Of a DNA stretch of 64,000 bases, positions 33,189 to 42,651 are shown piece after piece; position 1 is the first letter of the stretch, and every line of letters starts with the position of its first letter. A program made the translations under genes and the position numbers. The DNA is from Clostridium polynesiense (lineage in GTDB: Bacteria > Bacillota > Clostridia > Clostridiales > Clostridiaceae), in contig NZ_CCXI01000111.1 of the NCBI RefSeq assembly GCF_000820705.1, positions 1 to 64,000 of the forward strand. Direction: 5' to 3'. Under the pieces are notes generated by a model. It saw nothing but the letters and a program-made list of their open reading frames with translations. It was not told where the DNA came from and ran no database searches.

Positions 33189-33317
33189 GGTATTCTCCCC
33201 CATATAATATCTTTTAACCATATTATTATACCATTTATTACCATGAATGTATAAACTTTTGTGCTCACTTATGATAAAATAGGTGTAGCATTTAAACTTA
33301 CCTGTGGAGGCTGAATC

Positions 33318-34184
33318 ATGAATATTAAATTGTTAGAAGCTTTTTTAGCTGTTATTGATTATAAAACTATGTCTGCTGCAGCTGATAGTCTTTTCACTAC
33401 ACAACCAAATATATCCTTAATGATTAAGGATTTAGAAGATTACTATTCCACAAAACTATTTAATCGTGTTTCCAAAAAGCTCTATTTAACTCCTGAAGGG
33501 ATAAAATTAGAAAAATATGCACGAAAGGTAATCTCTGATTTTAAAGAAATGAACAGAGCAATGTTTAACCAAAACAGGATAATCCGTATTGGAAGCAGTG
33601 TCACCGTTGGGCAGTATTTATTAAATGATTATCTTAAAAAGCTGAAAGCCTTCATGGAGAATGTACAGTTTGAAGTGATTATTGACAATACAGCAGAAAT
33701 CGAAAAGCTGATATTGAGCAATAGAATTGATATTGCTATTGTTGAAGGTAAAATCAATTCAAAAAATATAGTTCAGGTTGAGATTTTAAAGGATGAATTA
33801 ATAGCTGTGATTGGCAGTAATTATCCTCTTAATGATAATATAAAAAAGCTATCAGATTTAGAATTATTACCCTGGATTTCCAGGGAAGAAGGAAGTCATC
33901 ACAGGAATCAATTTGAGGCCGACATGAGTGAAAGAAGGATTTATCCTCAGGTTGTATTTAGGGCAACAAATTTAGAAACCATAATACAGGCTGTTGAAAA
34001 CAACTATGGTTTTGCTATAGTTTCTAAAATAGCTGCTGAAGAAGCAATAAAAAAGCAAAGCTTAAAAAAATTAAACTTTGCTGATTATAGCTGTCCACGT
34101 TCAATAAGATTTATTTATTATAAAAATCATGATAAAGATCCAATTATATCTCAAACTTTAGATTGCATTAATAATAAATTGTAG
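33318..34184 (+). CDS. LysR family transcriptional regulator
   Basis: A 288-residue LysR protein. The winged helix is FLAVIDYKTMSAAADSLFTT then QPNISLMIKDLE. The two-lobed sensor begins near residue 92 (IRIGSSVTVGQYLLNDYL) and includes ISREEGSHHRNQFEADM, similar to CysL/CbbR-type members. It diverges from the SDR gene (129-bp gap), a likely target. Its last 27 bases overlap the 3' end of the convergent chromate transporter gene, so antisense effects are possible. Confidence 0.92.
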   Translation: MNIKLLEAFLAVIDYKTMSAAADSLFTTQPNISLMIKDLEDYYSTKLFNRVSKKLYLTPEGIKLEKYARKVISDFKEMNRAMFNQNRIIRIGSSVTVGQYLLNDYLKKLKAFMENVQFEVIIDNTAEIEKLILSNRIDIAIVEGKINSKNIVQVEILKDELIAVIGSNYPLNDNIKKLSDLELLPWISREEGSHHRNQFEADMSERRIYPQVVFRATNLETIIQAVENNYGFAIVSKIAAEEAIKKQSLKKLNFADYSCPRSIRFIYYKNHDKDPIISQTLDCINNKL

Positions 34185-34733
34185 TGCAGTACCTACCACA
34201 CCTGTACCTAAGATTATCTTTATTGCACTTAATTTATATTTTCTAAGAAGGATAAATCCACCTGCAAATAGTCCAAATTCCAGCCATCTAAAATCTCTAA
34301 GGACTATATTATTTAAATCAGTATTAAATAATGCAAGAACTAAAATTGAAGCCCCTGCACTGGCAATTAAGGCTACAACTGCGGGTCTAAGAGCTGCTAA
34401 TACAGTTTGAACTCCCGCAAAATTTTTGTATTTATAGTAAAAATAAGCAAGGCTTAAACAGATTATAAATGCCGGAAGAATACATCCCAGGGTACATACC
34501 ACTGCCCCTAAAGGACCATATACCCTTTGTCCAACAAAGGTTGCAGAATTGATTGAGATTGGTCCCGGAGTCATTTCAGCAATGGTAATTAAATCTGTAA
34601 ATTCTGCCATGGTTAATAAATGGTGATTGTTCACTATCTGATCCTGAATCAACGGAATAGCTGCGTACCCGCCGCCAACGCTGAATAAACCTACTTGAAT
34701 AAAACTAATGAATAGAGTCCATAGAAGTACCAT
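34158..34733 (-). CDS. Chromate transporter (CHR) half-protein, second gene
   Basis: A 191-residue membrane protein with about six helices. The CHR domain signature is FSVGGGYAAIPLIQ, then LITIAEMTPGPISINSATFV. The frame opens at 34793, but AAAGGAG lies ahead of the ATG at 34733, which leaves a 29-base overlap with the upstream half-gene. Short CHR proteins work as pairs equal to one full ChrA; they export chromate by proton exchange or move other oxyanions such as sulfate. Confidence 0.88.
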   Translation of the reverse strand: MVLLWTLFISFIQVGLFSVGGGYAAIPLIQDQIVNNHHLLTMAEFTDLITIAEMTPGPISINSATFVGQRVYGPLGAVVCTLGCILPAFIICLSLAYFYYKYKNFAGVQTVLAALRPAVVALIASAGASILVLALFNTDLNNIVLRDFRWLEFGLFAGGFILLRKYKLSAIKIILGTGVVGTALQFIINAI

Positions 34734-35292
34734 TAATTTTCTCCTTTCTACAGTCCAAAAGCACTTTAAACAATCCAATTCCCAGGCAAGCAAATATAAT
34801 ATATATAGCCCCTAGATTGAAGAAATAAGTGGCTATAAAAGCAGCTGCCATAACAGTGATATAAAGCATATTCTTTGTATTAACTATATTCTTTCCTAAA
34901 TTAACAACCACATCTAAAATAACTGCAGCCACTCCGGCTCTCATTACCTGTAATGCCACTGCAACTACCTGATTGTTCTTAAATTCATTATAAAAAATTG
35001 AAATAAGCGAAATGATAACAAAGGGTGGAATTATCGTACCTAATATAGCAACTATACTTCCTAAAACACCATGGATTCGATATCCTAAAATAACACTTGC
35101 ATTCACAGGAATAGGACCAGGACTTGATTGTGCAATAGCTGTAATATCCAGCATCTCATCTTCATCCAGCCAATTTAATTCTTCAACAAATTTTTTCTTA
35201 TATAAAGAAACAATAACAAAGCCACCGCCAAAGGTACATGCACTTAAGGTGAATGTTGAAATGAAAAGTTTCCATAATCTATTTTCTTTCAT
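34705..35292 (-). CDS. Chromate transporter (CHR) half-protein, first gene
   Basis: A 195-residue CHR domain: FTLSACTFGGGFVIVSLYKK and ITAIAQSSPGPIPVNASVIL. It pairs with the overlapping downstream gene, as usual for short-chain ChrA. AAAGGAGAGATACAT precedes the ATG. The operon faces the LysR gene, whose relatives can regulate sulfur or oxyanion genes; regulation here is only suggested by position. Confidence 0.88.
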   Translation of the reverse strand: MKENRLWKLFISTFTLSACTFGGGFVIVSLYKKKFVEELNWLDEDEMLDITAIAQSSPGPIPVNASVILGYRIHGVLGSIVAILGTIIPPFVIISLISIFYNEFKNNQVVAVALQVMRAGVAAVILDVVVNLGKNIVNTKNMLYITVMAAAFIATYFFNLGAIYIIFACLGIGLFKVLLDCRKEKINGTSMDSIH

Positions 35293-35671
35293 ATGTATCT
35301 CTCCTTTACAGGAATAAGTTTATCAACTTATAATCAATATGTGAAATATATATTTATCATGATATCTATAAGACTTTCTTATAGATAATTTAAAACCATA
35401 ATCACTCCTTCACCTTTCCAAGTAATAGTTCTTCTTTCTCTTATTGGATACTCCATCGTAAAAATATCCCCTAAGCTAAACTTAGAGGATGTAATAATAA
35501 AAATAGACTTCCCCTTAAAAGTAAGTCTGTTTAACCATTTAGATATCACCTAATGTCAATTGCTTTAAATCTGCATTTAAGAATTTATAATAGAATTTAT
35601 TTTTTATCTTTACCAAACATCACATAAACAGAATAAATTATTACACTCATTAAAGTTAAAAATAAAATTAT
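35293..35671. other. Gene-free interval with two hairpins
   Basis: A minus-strand terminator at 35466-35490 (listed) and a weaker AGACTT/AAGTCT hairpin at 35505-35528 are present. A 25-codon minus-strand frame at 35379-35456 (MEYPIRERRTITWKGEGVIM...) looks protein-like but has no ribosome site. It is probably a remnant. Confidence 0.4.
35466..35490 (-). terminator. Intrinsic terminator
   Basis: On the minus strand the stem ATCCTCTAAG / CTTAGGGGAT (with a G-U pair) has a 5-base loop and is followed by ATTTTTACG. It serves the small membrane protein gene upstream. Confidence 0.65.
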
Positions 35672-35962
35672 TTAACCTATAATATCATAATTGCTTATAC
35701 TTTTATCTGTGATAATATTTTTTAAATAAAATGACCATGACCATATGAAAATTATTATAAATGATAAGTAAATCATATTAATGAACTTACTTATTGTATT
35801 TATATATTTATAATTAAAATACAAATATGTAAGTTCATTAATAGTATAATTTGCTATGTCCCTATAAGAATAAAATGCACTGAAGTCTACAGAAATTCTT
35901 ATACTATATACTATATTTATTAGAGTCCAACATATGAGAATAACAAGTTTAACTATTTTCAT
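35672..35962 (-). CDS. Small membrane protein, unknown
   Basis: A 96-residue protein with two membrane helices (KLVILICWTLINIVYSI near the N-terminus and FINMIYLSFIIIFIWSWSFY near the C-terminus) and a Tyr-rich outer loop between. The frame opens at 36055, but GGAGGAAAGA directly precedes the ATG at 35962, which gives the protein a clean membrane start. No family recognised. Confidence 0.55.
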   Translation of the reverse strand: MKIVKLVILICWTLINIVYSIRISVDFSAFYSYRDIANYTINELTYLYFNYKYINTISKFINMIYLSFIIIFIWSWSFYLKNIITDKSISNYDIIG

Positions 35963-36089
35963 TCTTTCCTCCAGGTAATTAATTAATGTTGACATAATTA
36001 TAACTTGTTTTTCATTTTTTAATAAATAAGTCTTTATATAACATATAACCGCCAAAAACCAAGTAAACAGACTATTAGAAAAAGCTCTC

Positions 36090-36395
36090 GTTGAGGCCTA
36101 TACTTGGACAATATTTCCAAGTGAAGTTTGGATTTCTGTTAGAAATTAAATGAATTGTCATCTAGATTCGGAAATACTTTTCTTCTTTCTTGAGTCATAA
36201 GTCCGAGCTTTTCAAGCTGGAGTACACGCTCTTTATTTAATTCCGTCCATGAACTTTTCTGGCTCTTGGATAATCTCTAAACAAGTTAATTCTTGAATTT
36301 TTTCTTCTTAACACCGTCAAGCCATCCAAAACACAGAGCTTCTTCTAAAACATTTAAATACAATAGTGTATTCGATTTTGGAGATATACTTTACA
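36090..36395 (-). pseudogene. Broken YdeI/OmdA (bacteriocin-protection-like) gene
   Basis: Minus-strand fragments in two frames match the YdeI/OmpD-associated family as I know it. One holds VLEEALCFGWLDGVKKKK (36290-36350). The other holds KSSWTELNKERVLQLEKLGL then MTQERRKVFPNLDDNSF (36150-36273). The joint between them and the region at both ends carry stops. The signature EALCFGWIDG followed by WSE-x-NK-x-RV is characteristic, so identity is fairly safe; function is lost. The rest of the 760-base gap up to 36723 holds hairpins only. Confidence 0.65.
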
Positions 36396-36511
36396 ACCAC
36401 CCAGCAGCATTTTTTCTGGTGTACTAGCTTTGATAAGCTAAATTACTATCTCATTATTATACTTAGAGAAAACGTTAAATAGTGATTAGATTATATCCCA
36501 ATCAACAAAAA

Positions 36512-36536
36512 AAAGAGTTAGATTCTCTAACTCTTT
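36512..36536. terminator. Hairpin terminator
   Basis: The perfect 11-bp stem AAAGAGTTAGA / TCTAACTCTTT has a 3-base loop, an A-run to the left and TAATATTA to the right. On the minus strand it ends in TTTTTTTTG. Confidence 0.75.
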
Positions 36537-36654
36537 AATATTAAGCTATTTACAAATATCCGAAACAGTAATGTAATGATTTTATTCCATCACAAAATGT
36601 TGATAACTTTCCCTCTCTTTGATAGTATGTTTATGCATAACTTTGATTTTTGAC

Positions 36655-36700
36655 AAAATGGCTGTGCCTCAAATTTTTAACTCTAAGTCACAGCTCATTT
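36655..36700 (-). terminator. Terminator of the galactitol-type PTS operon
   Basis: On the minus strand AAATGAGCTGTG pairs with CACAGCCATTTT (one mismatch) and is followed by GTCAAAAATC, 23 bases past the last operon gene. The loop is long. Confidence 0.5.
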
Positions 36701-36723
36701 TATAAATATAAATTATTCTTTTA

Positions 36724-37881
36724 CTATTCTCCGAAGTAAACCTTCAGAATTAAAGATCTCAGTTCTTCTTCAGTTGGTTTTACAGGTGTTGAAGGTGTAC
36801 AAACATCCCCTAATGATTTTTCTACTAATAGATCTATTCTATCTAAAACATCCTTATCGTTAGGAACTACATCCTTCATTGCAGAAGGAATTTCAATTCT
36901 CTTCCTTAAATCTAGGATTCCCTGAAGGAGAGAAGGAATTCCTGCATAATGAGCTAATTGCTCATAACGATCCTTAGTAGCCTTATTTCTAGAATTAAAT
37001 TCTATAACGTAAGGTAGAACAATTGCATTAGCTAGGCCATGGGGGATATTATATTCTGCTCCAAAAGTATGGGCTATACTGTGAACAAGACCTAATGCAC
37101 AGTTTGAAAAGGCAATACCTCCCATGCAAGAAGCTACAAGCATTTTAGTTCTTGCCTCCATATTACTACCATTTTCGTAACACTCAGCTATATTTTCATA
37201 GCCATTAATGAATGAAGCTACAGCCATAGCATCGGAATAAGGATTAGCTAATGGAGTTACATAGGACTCTATCGAATGAGTAATAGCATCCATGCCAGAA
37301 GCCGCTGTAAGACTTTTTGGCATTGATACAGTGAATATAGGATCAAGGATAGCAACATCTGGAATCATTCTTCCATTCATACAGCGAATGGAATATTTTT
37401 TCTTCTTTATAGGATCCCTGATTAAAGCAGCTCTTGTAGCCTCACTTCCAGTTCCGGCAGAGGTAGGAATACATGCTATTCTAGCTTTTACTTTAAGATT
37501 CCTTATTTCATTAGGAGGTAATACATCTTCAATTTGCGTATATTCAGGGTTTTCATAGAAAACCCACATAGCTTTTGCTGCATCCATGGCGGAACCGCCT
37601 CCAAACCCTATAATCCAATCTGGGCCAAATTCCTTCATATCCTCAGCACCACGAATAATACTTTGAAAACTGGGCTCAGGTTCTATATCAGTATAAGATC
37701 TCCATTGAAATCCAGACTCTTCTAAGACATCCGTAACAATTTTTAGAGAGCCTATATCTTTTAAAATAGTACCGCTCATAACAATATATGCTTTTTTACA
37801 CTGTGACTGTAAATTCTTCAACCCCTCAATAGCATTTTCGCCACAAAACATTTTTTCACAACCAAGTTTTATAGAATACAT
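36724..37881 (-). CDS. Iron-containing alcohol dehydrogenase
   Basis: A 385-residue group III alcohol dehydrogenase. The NAD(P) loop is IGFGGGSAMDAAKA. Metal ligands are visible in AILDP, GMDAITHSIESYV and LVHSIAHTFGAEYNIPHGLA, and all expected Asp/His positions are kept. Such enzymes reduce lactaldehyde, butyraldehyde or hydroxyaldehydes, or oxidise diols. As the last gene of the PTS operon, after a class II aldolase, reduction of the aldehyde released by the aldolase (for example lactaldehyde) is a reasonable guess. GAGGAG precedes the ATG. Confidence 0.92.
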   Translation of the reverse strand: MYSIKLGCEKMFCGENAIEGLKNLQSQCKKAYIVMSGTILKDIGSLKIVTDVLEESGFQWRSYTDIEPEPSFQSIIRGAEDMKEFGPDWIIGFGGGSAMDAAKAMWVFYENPEYTQIEDVLPPNEIRNLKVKARIACIPTSAGTGSEATRAALIRDPIKKKKYSIRCMNGRMIPDVAILDPIFTVSMPKSLTAASGMDAITHSIESYVTPLANPYSDAMAVASFINGYENIAECYENGSNMEARTKMLVASCMGGIAFSNCALGLVHSIAHTFGAEYNIPHGLANAIVLPYVIEFNSRNKATKDRYEQLAHYAGIPSLLQGILDLRKRIEIPSAMKDVVPNDKDVLDRIDLLVEKSLGDVCTPSTPVKPTEEELRSLILKVYFGE

Positions 37882-37966
37882 TTCTTATCTCCTCACCTTA
37901 TCTATGGATATACGATACATTTCTTTATAATCATGTTACAAACTTACCTTACAACTAAATTATGAT

Positions 37967-38992
37967 TTAAGGATATACAATACAGTTCTTTATAACCTTT
38001 CCTGATGCATGCTCTCTAATGGCAATTTCTAAATCTTGTAGCTTATATTCATTTTGAATAAAATCATCACTTGAGATAACCCCCATTTTAAGAAGTTCTA
38101 AAGCAGTCATAACGTGAAGCGGTGTTGTGTGGAAAACTCCTTTTATTGTTATTTGGGAGTAATGTAGCAATGTTGAGTCTACACGAAGAATGCTGTTTGA
38201 CTTAGTTCCACCAAAAAGTAATACAAAACCTCCTTTACGAGCCATCTTAACACTAGTTTCCCATACATCAATAATGCCGGTAGCTTCAATAACTATATCA
38301 GCACCTCTGTTGCCATCAGTAAGTTCTCTTATCACTTGTACACTATTTTCTGTGTCTCCAACATTAACAGTTTTCCATGCCCCAAGTTTTATAGCTAGCT
38401 GAAGCCTGCTGTCAACCATATCTGTTACTATCACCTTCGCACCTGATATTACAGCTAGTCTAACAAACATAAGCCCTATAGGTCCTGCTCCATTTACTAC
38501 TACTGCATCACCAGGATGGATAGGACAATTTTCTATTCCGTAAACAGCACATGAGAAGGGTTCCATCAGAGATGCTGTTTTATGAGAAATAGAATTGTCT
38601 AGAAGAAACATATTCTGTTTAACTATTCTTTCAGGAACTTTAACGTATTCTGAATAAGAACCTCTATTAAATAACATATCTTCACACATGGATAGTAATC
38701 CCTTTTTACAGAAATAGCATTGGTTACAGGGAGCAGTATTATGAACTGCAACCCTATCTCCTTCTTTAAATCCTTTTACAGCCTTTCCAACAGCAGTTAT
38801 GACTCCTGAAAATTCGTGTCCGAATGGATGAGGAGGTTTTAGAAGAGGGTAACCTCGCTTGAATATTTTCACATCAGTACCACAGGTAGTAGAAATTTTA
38901 TTTTTTATTAAAACATCATTAGGACCTATCTCAGGTATAGGGCACTCTTCAATACTAAGATCTTCTTCTTTATATAAAACTGCACGTAACAT
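37967..38992 (-). CDS. Zinc-dependent medium-chain dehydrogenase (polyol/sorbitol type)
   Basis: A 341-residue MDR enzyme. The catalytic zinc site shows CGTD and FGHEFSG; the structural zinc lobe has four Cys in CNQCYFCKKGLLSMC. The NAD fold is NGAGPIGLMFVRLAV with an acidic end at VTDMVD. The closest functional groups are sorbitol, threonine and galactitol-1-phosphate dehydrogenases. Inside a galactitol-type PTS operon it probably oxidises the imported polyol phosphate to a ketose phosphate. It lies 14 bp after the aldolase gene. Confidence 0.9.
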   Translation of the reverse strand: MLRAVLYKEEDLSIEECPIPEIGPNDVLIKNKISTTCGTDVKIFKRGYPLLKPPHPFGHEFSGVITAVGKAVKGFKEGDRVAVHNTAPCNQCYFCKKGLLSMCEDMLFNRGSYSEYVKVPERIVKQNMFLLDNSISHKTASLMEPFSCAVYGIENCPIHPGDAVVVNGAGPIGLMFVRLAVISGAKVIVTDMVDSRLQLAIKLGAWKTVNVGDTENSVQVIRELTDGNRGADIVIEATGIIDVWETSVKMARKGGFVLLFGGTKSNSILRVDSTLLHYSQITIKGVFHTTPLHVMTALELLKMGVISSDDFIQNEYKLQDLEIAIREHASGKVIKNCIVYP

Positions 38993-39006
38993 ATCATCAC
39001 CCTATT

Positions 39007-39690
39007 TTAATAACAATTCCCATCTTTTTTTTCTTCAGTGGTTTTTGCTGGCTGTCCATAGGACTTAAAACACTCCATAACGTTATCCATTTCCTTATCA
39101 TCTAAAACAACAGGTGTACCAACAGCCATTCCACGCCATTGCATTTCTGCCACAAATTCCATATTAACCGCTAATCCAAAGGCCTTTTGAAGACTAGGAC
39201 CACAAGTTACAAGTCCATGATTTGCCAATAATACTGCCTTTCCCTTATCACAGGCGGTAATAACATTATGTGCAAGTTCTGAAGAACCAAAGGTAGCATA
39301 CTCAGCACAAGGTACTTTAGACACACCAGCCCCTGCAATAACATAGTGAACTGCCTTTAAAGGCTGATTTAAACAAGCAAAGGTAGTACAATATGTAGAA
39401 TGAGTATGTACAACTGCCCTTGCTTCAGGCTTTTCCTTATAAAATATGCTGTGCAAGCCATGCTCGCTTGATGGTTTTTTAGTGCCGTCTATAATGTTTC
39501 CTTCTAAGTCCATAATCACAACATCTTCAGGTTTTGTGTCAAAATATCCTATACCGGAAGGGCTGATAGCCATATAACCGGTTTCTGGATTATACACACT
39601 TATATTTCCACTTGTACCCTTACTAAGTCCAGAGGAGCTCATACGTTTTCCATATTCTACAACTTCTATTCTTTCCTTTTCCATTAACAT
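39007..39690 (-). CDS. Class II aldolase/adducin family protein (FucA-like)
   Basis: A 227-residue protein with zinc-site motifs of the fuculose/ribulose-phosphate aldolase group: SGLSKGTSGNISVY, SSEHGLHSIFY (catalytic acid), AVVHTHSTYCTTFA with two His, and LLANHGLVTCG with the third. It should cleave a ketose 1-phosphate into dihydroxyacetone phosphate and an aldehyde. It sits between the hydroxyacid dehydrogenase and the zinc dehydrogenase genes with gaps of 16 and 14 bp, so one pathway is likely. Confidence 0.9.
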   Translation of the reverse strand: MLMEKERIEVVEYGKRMSSSGLSKGTSGNISVYNPETGYMAISPSGIGYFDTKPEDVVIMDLEGNIIDGTKKPSSEHGLHSIFYKEKPEARAVVHTHSTYCTTFACLNQPLKAVHYVIAGAGVSKVPCAEYATFGSSELAHNVITACDKGKAVLLANHGLVTCGPSLQKAFGLAVNMEFVAEMQWRGMAVGTPVVLDDKEMDNVMECFKSYGQPAKTTEEKKDGNCY

Positions 39691-39706
39691 AAATATAACT
39701 TCCTTT

Positions 39707-40768
39707 CTAGTTCAATTTATTTAATTTGTTTAAATTAACTACCATATCACTTTTACCTGTATTCCAAAAATCATTAATGGTTCTAGCTAGTAATAATGGT
39801 GACTTCGGCAATGCATCTACAACATTTCCTGCATTATGTGGAGTAAGAGTAATATTATCCAGTGATAACAGGGGATCTCCCAGAGGTAGAGGTTCCTCCC
39901 AGAATACATCCAAAGCAGCTCCCCCTATGGTTTTATTTTCTAGGGCGTTAACTAATGCACCTTTATCTAGTACTCCTGCTCTTGAAGTATTTATTAAATA
40001 AGCTGTAGGCTTCATTAATTTAATTAAATCTTCATTTACAAAGTTCTTTGTTGCAGGGGTAACCCTTAAATGTAAAGATATAATATCAGAGGATTTAAAC
40101 ACCTCTTCACAGGAAAGCATTTTAACCTTTAATCCTGAACTATCCACCTTTTTCTGATTTACAAAAGGATCATAAGCTATGACTTTCATTCCTATTCCAA
40201 CACATTTCTCAGCTACTAGTTTTCCTATGTGCCCTAATCCCACTATACCTACGGTCATATCTCTCATTGATGTAGTATAATTATTATTAACATAATCCTT
40301 TCTCCAATTGCCAGCCTTTATCGCTGCATGTGCTCTAGCTATATTCCTAGTTTCTGAAAACATAAGTCCAACAGTAAAATCGGAAGTAGCCTCAGCATTG
40401 CGAATACAATGGATTACATGTATTTTTTTTAAAGTTGCGGATTCAACATCTATATGTTCCATCCCTCCACGACAAGTGCCAATAAGCTTTAATTGGTTGG
40501 CTTTCTCAATTAAATTCTTTGGTACCGGACAGAAATGTGTTAACAATATGTCTGTATCTTCTATTTCCTTATATGCTTCTTCCGGGATTTCTTCTGCTTC
40601 AGGTCCATTTTTTTCAATATTAAGAGCTTTTTTTTGAAAGTCCTGCCTACTCTCACTTGTCCAAAAAAGTTGTTTTATAGTAACTTTTTCATTAATTAAA
40701 AGTGTTTTCGCCGCTTCAACTAGAAGGTCACAGCTGACAATACGATCGCCTATAACTAATATTTTCAT
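39707..40768 (-). CDS. D-isomer-specific 2-hydroxyacid dehydrogenase
   Basis: A 353-residue NAD-dependent dehydrogenase. The nucleotide fold is TVGIVGLGHIGKLVAEKCVG. The substrate Arg lies in ISLHLRVTPATKNFVN, the Glu in LDVFWEEPL and the His in LTPHNAGN, where PH-x-G/A is usual. Substrates may be 2-hydroxyacids, phosphoglycerate-like acids or erythronates. In this operon it could make or use a sugar-derived hydroxyacid. AAAGGAG precedes the ATG. Confidence 0.9.
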   Translation of the reverse strand: MKILVIGDRIVSCDLLVEAAKTLLINEKVTIKQLFWTSESRQDFQKKALNIEKNGPEAEEIPEEAYKEIEDTDILLTHFCPVPKNLIEKANQLKLIGTCRGGMEHIDVESATLKKIHVIHCIRNAEATSDFTVGLMFSETRNIARAHAAIKAGNWRKDYVNNNYTTSMRDMTVGIVGLGHIGKLVAEKCVGIGMKVIAYDPFVNQKKVDSSGLKVKMLSCEEVFKSSDIISLHLRVTPATKNFVNEDLIKLMKPTAYLINTSRAGVLDKGALVNALENKTIGGAALDVFWEEPLPLGDPLLSLDNITLTPHNAGNVVDALPKSPLLLARTINDFWNTGKSDMVVNLNKLNKLN

Positions 40769-40862
40769 TAAAAATTCTCCTTTAATTGTATGCTTGTTTA
40801 TTTAATTCTTAAGATACTGTTTGCCGTAACAAACAGTATCTTATTTATATATAATATTTAAT

Positions 40863-42299
40863 TTAATTCGTTACTGCCTGTTCAGAAGTAATTTTCCCTA
40901 GTGCTAAGTTTTCTAGGTAATCTTGAACAGATGTTTTATTCTTCTTAAAGAGAACATATAATACAAGATAAACTACTACTACGGCCCCTATTACTAAAGG
41001 ATTCATTGTTAGGAATGCCATAGTAATAAGTCCTGCTGTACAGTTTGACATAATGAACCCAATAATTAATGTTCCTCCAGCTAAGGCAGTTATAGCAGAT
41101 TCAAAGCCTGCATTAGCAGCAACCTGGGTAAATAATTCTGCCCAATAGGAAGCCATAAGAATCTTTGCTGTGAATACTATACAGGCCATCACCCAAGACT
41201 TCACAATATTTCCATTTGACAGGCAAACAGGGATTTCTACCATATATGGTAACGAAGGAAGAACCATAACTGGGATAACTATATTACCTGGTATTAAGAA
41301 AGCTATCAGTACAGCAAAAGGTATAACTAATAATCCAGTAGTTAAAGTAGCCGTTTCTCCATATCCTAAAGCATCATTCACAGATATTATAAACTCTCTA
41401 TTTTTCCCGTATTTACTTTTCTTGAGTGTCTTTCTTGAATACTCTGTTAAAGCAGTGAATCCAGATGCAAAGATACCCGCTATTTTAGGAAATATAGCCA
41501 TTACTGCAGCACATGTAATAGTTACATTAGCAATCTGTCCCCAAGCTGTCATAGAAGTTAAATTCGCCATATTACCTACTATACCTAAAATAAGACCAAC
41601 AATTATTCCTATGTACATCGGTTCTCCTAAAAAGCCTATTTTCTTACGGATAGTATCAGGATTAACCTTTATTTTATCCATACCTAATTTACTTAGCAAA
41701 ATATTTAACGCAAGATACATAGGTGCATCCCCTATATGGTGAGGTGCCGTCATTGCACAACCAGGGTATTTATAGTAAACAGACCAACGCTTTTGAACTA
41801 CTTCTGAAATCAAAAGAGTTACTAAGTTTATAAAAAGCATTAATGCAAAGGCCAGCATTAAATTATCCTTGAGTTGGAATAGCATAGACCCCCAGACAAT
41901 AATAGAATAGTTATTCCATAAATCTGATGGCATAAATATATCAGTCCATTTTATAAGCCATAAAACTATTTGAAAAATTAACCCCACTCCAATAAACATC
42001 ATCCCTATATCAGTTGAGTATGCAACTGATGCTACGGCTTGCCATCCTATATCAAGCGCAGGAAGATTCAATCCGGTATATTCTATTATTTGTTTAACCA
42101 ATACTGAAAGTACACTACCAAAAGCACTAGTGATAAAAGTCATGCCTTTTAATCCAACGCCAATTAATACCGCTGAAGCAAAAGCTTTCTTTACTGGAGT
42201 TTTAAAACATAAACAAATTAAAAAAATGATTATCGGAACTGTTATATAATTTCCAAAAGTATCAAAAAAAGTTTTTAAAAAATCAAATATTGACATCAT
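40863..42299 (-). CDS. PTS IIC, galactitol/SgcC family
   Basis: A 478-residue membrane permease with about eleven helices, of the galactitol-type (PTS_EIIC_GatC) family. Typical parts are FFDTFGNYITVPIIIFLICL at the start, YKYPGCAMTAPHHIGDAPMY in the middle and SNCTAGLITMAFLTMNPLVI near the end. It imports a polyol or sugar while IIB phosphorylates it. The second ATG (42296) has better spacing from GGGGG than the first. It follows IIB by 23 bp; the 94-bp gap to the dehydrogenase gene has no terminator. Confidence 0.9.
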   Translation of the reverse strand: MMSIFDFLKTFFDTFGNYITVPIIIFLICLCFKTPVKKAFASAVLIGVGLKGMTFITSAFGSVLSVLVKQIIEYTGLNLPALDIGWQAVASVAYSTDIGMMFIGVGLIFQIVLWLIKWTDIFMPSDLWNNYSIIVWGSMLFQLKDNLMLAFALMLFINLVTLLISEVVQKRWSVYYKYPGCAMTAPHHIGDAPMYLALNILLSKLGMDKIKVNPDTIRKKIGFLGEPMYIGIIVGLILGIVGNMANLTSMTAWGQIANVTITCAAVMAIFPKIAGIFASGFTALTEYSRKTLKKSKYGKNREFIISVNDALGYGETATLTTGLLVIPFAVLIAFLIPGNIVIPVMVLPSLPYMVEIPVCLSNGNIVKSWVMACIVFTAKILMASYWAELFTQVAANAGFESAITALAGGTLIIGFIMSNCTAGLITMAFLTMNPLVIGAVVVVYLVLYVLFKKNKTSVQDYLENLALGKITSEQAVTN

Positions 42300-42322
42300 A
42301 TACCCCCAAATAAACTATAGTT

Positions 42323-42622
42323 TTATAAATTTAAATGCTTTAATATTTCCAATAATTCTTCAGTAAACTCATCCTCGCCAATTCCCACTAAAAATTGTGT
42401 AGCATTTAATATTGGTACACCGTAATCCCCTTCTACTGGGCTAGTATAGGCTATTAAGTCGTAATTTCCTGATTGCATTGCAAGAGGTACACCTCCAGGA
42501 GCTACTTCTGTTGATTCCAAAGAATACCCATTTTCCTCCAAAACATCTTCTAGTTTCGCTGAAAGCATTGCAGAACTAACAGTACCAGAACCACAAACAG
42601 ATAAAATTTTTACAGGTCTCAT
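42323..42622 (-). CDS. PTS IIB, galactitol/lactose-type fold
   Basis: A 99-residue protein with the phosphocysteine loop near its N-terminus: VKILSVCGSGTVSSAML. The rest shows the alternating fold with SGNYDLIAYTSPVEGDYG. It receives phosphate from IIA and gives it to the sugar in IIC. The frame opens at 42673, but AAAGGAG lies ahead of the ATG at 42622, which gives the usual IIB length. Confidence 0.9.
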   Translation of the reverse strand: MRPVKILSVCGSGTVSSAMLSAKLEDVLEENGYSLESTEVAPGGVPLAMQSGNYDLIAYTSPVEGDYGVPILNATQFLVGIGEDEFTEELLEILKHLNL

Positions 42623-42651
42623 TTGAATTCTCCTTTCAATATTTTTATATT

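Noticed and set aside
41170-41742. 190-codon open frame opposite PTS IIC
   Set aside because: Shadow of a membrane protein gene; no start signal.
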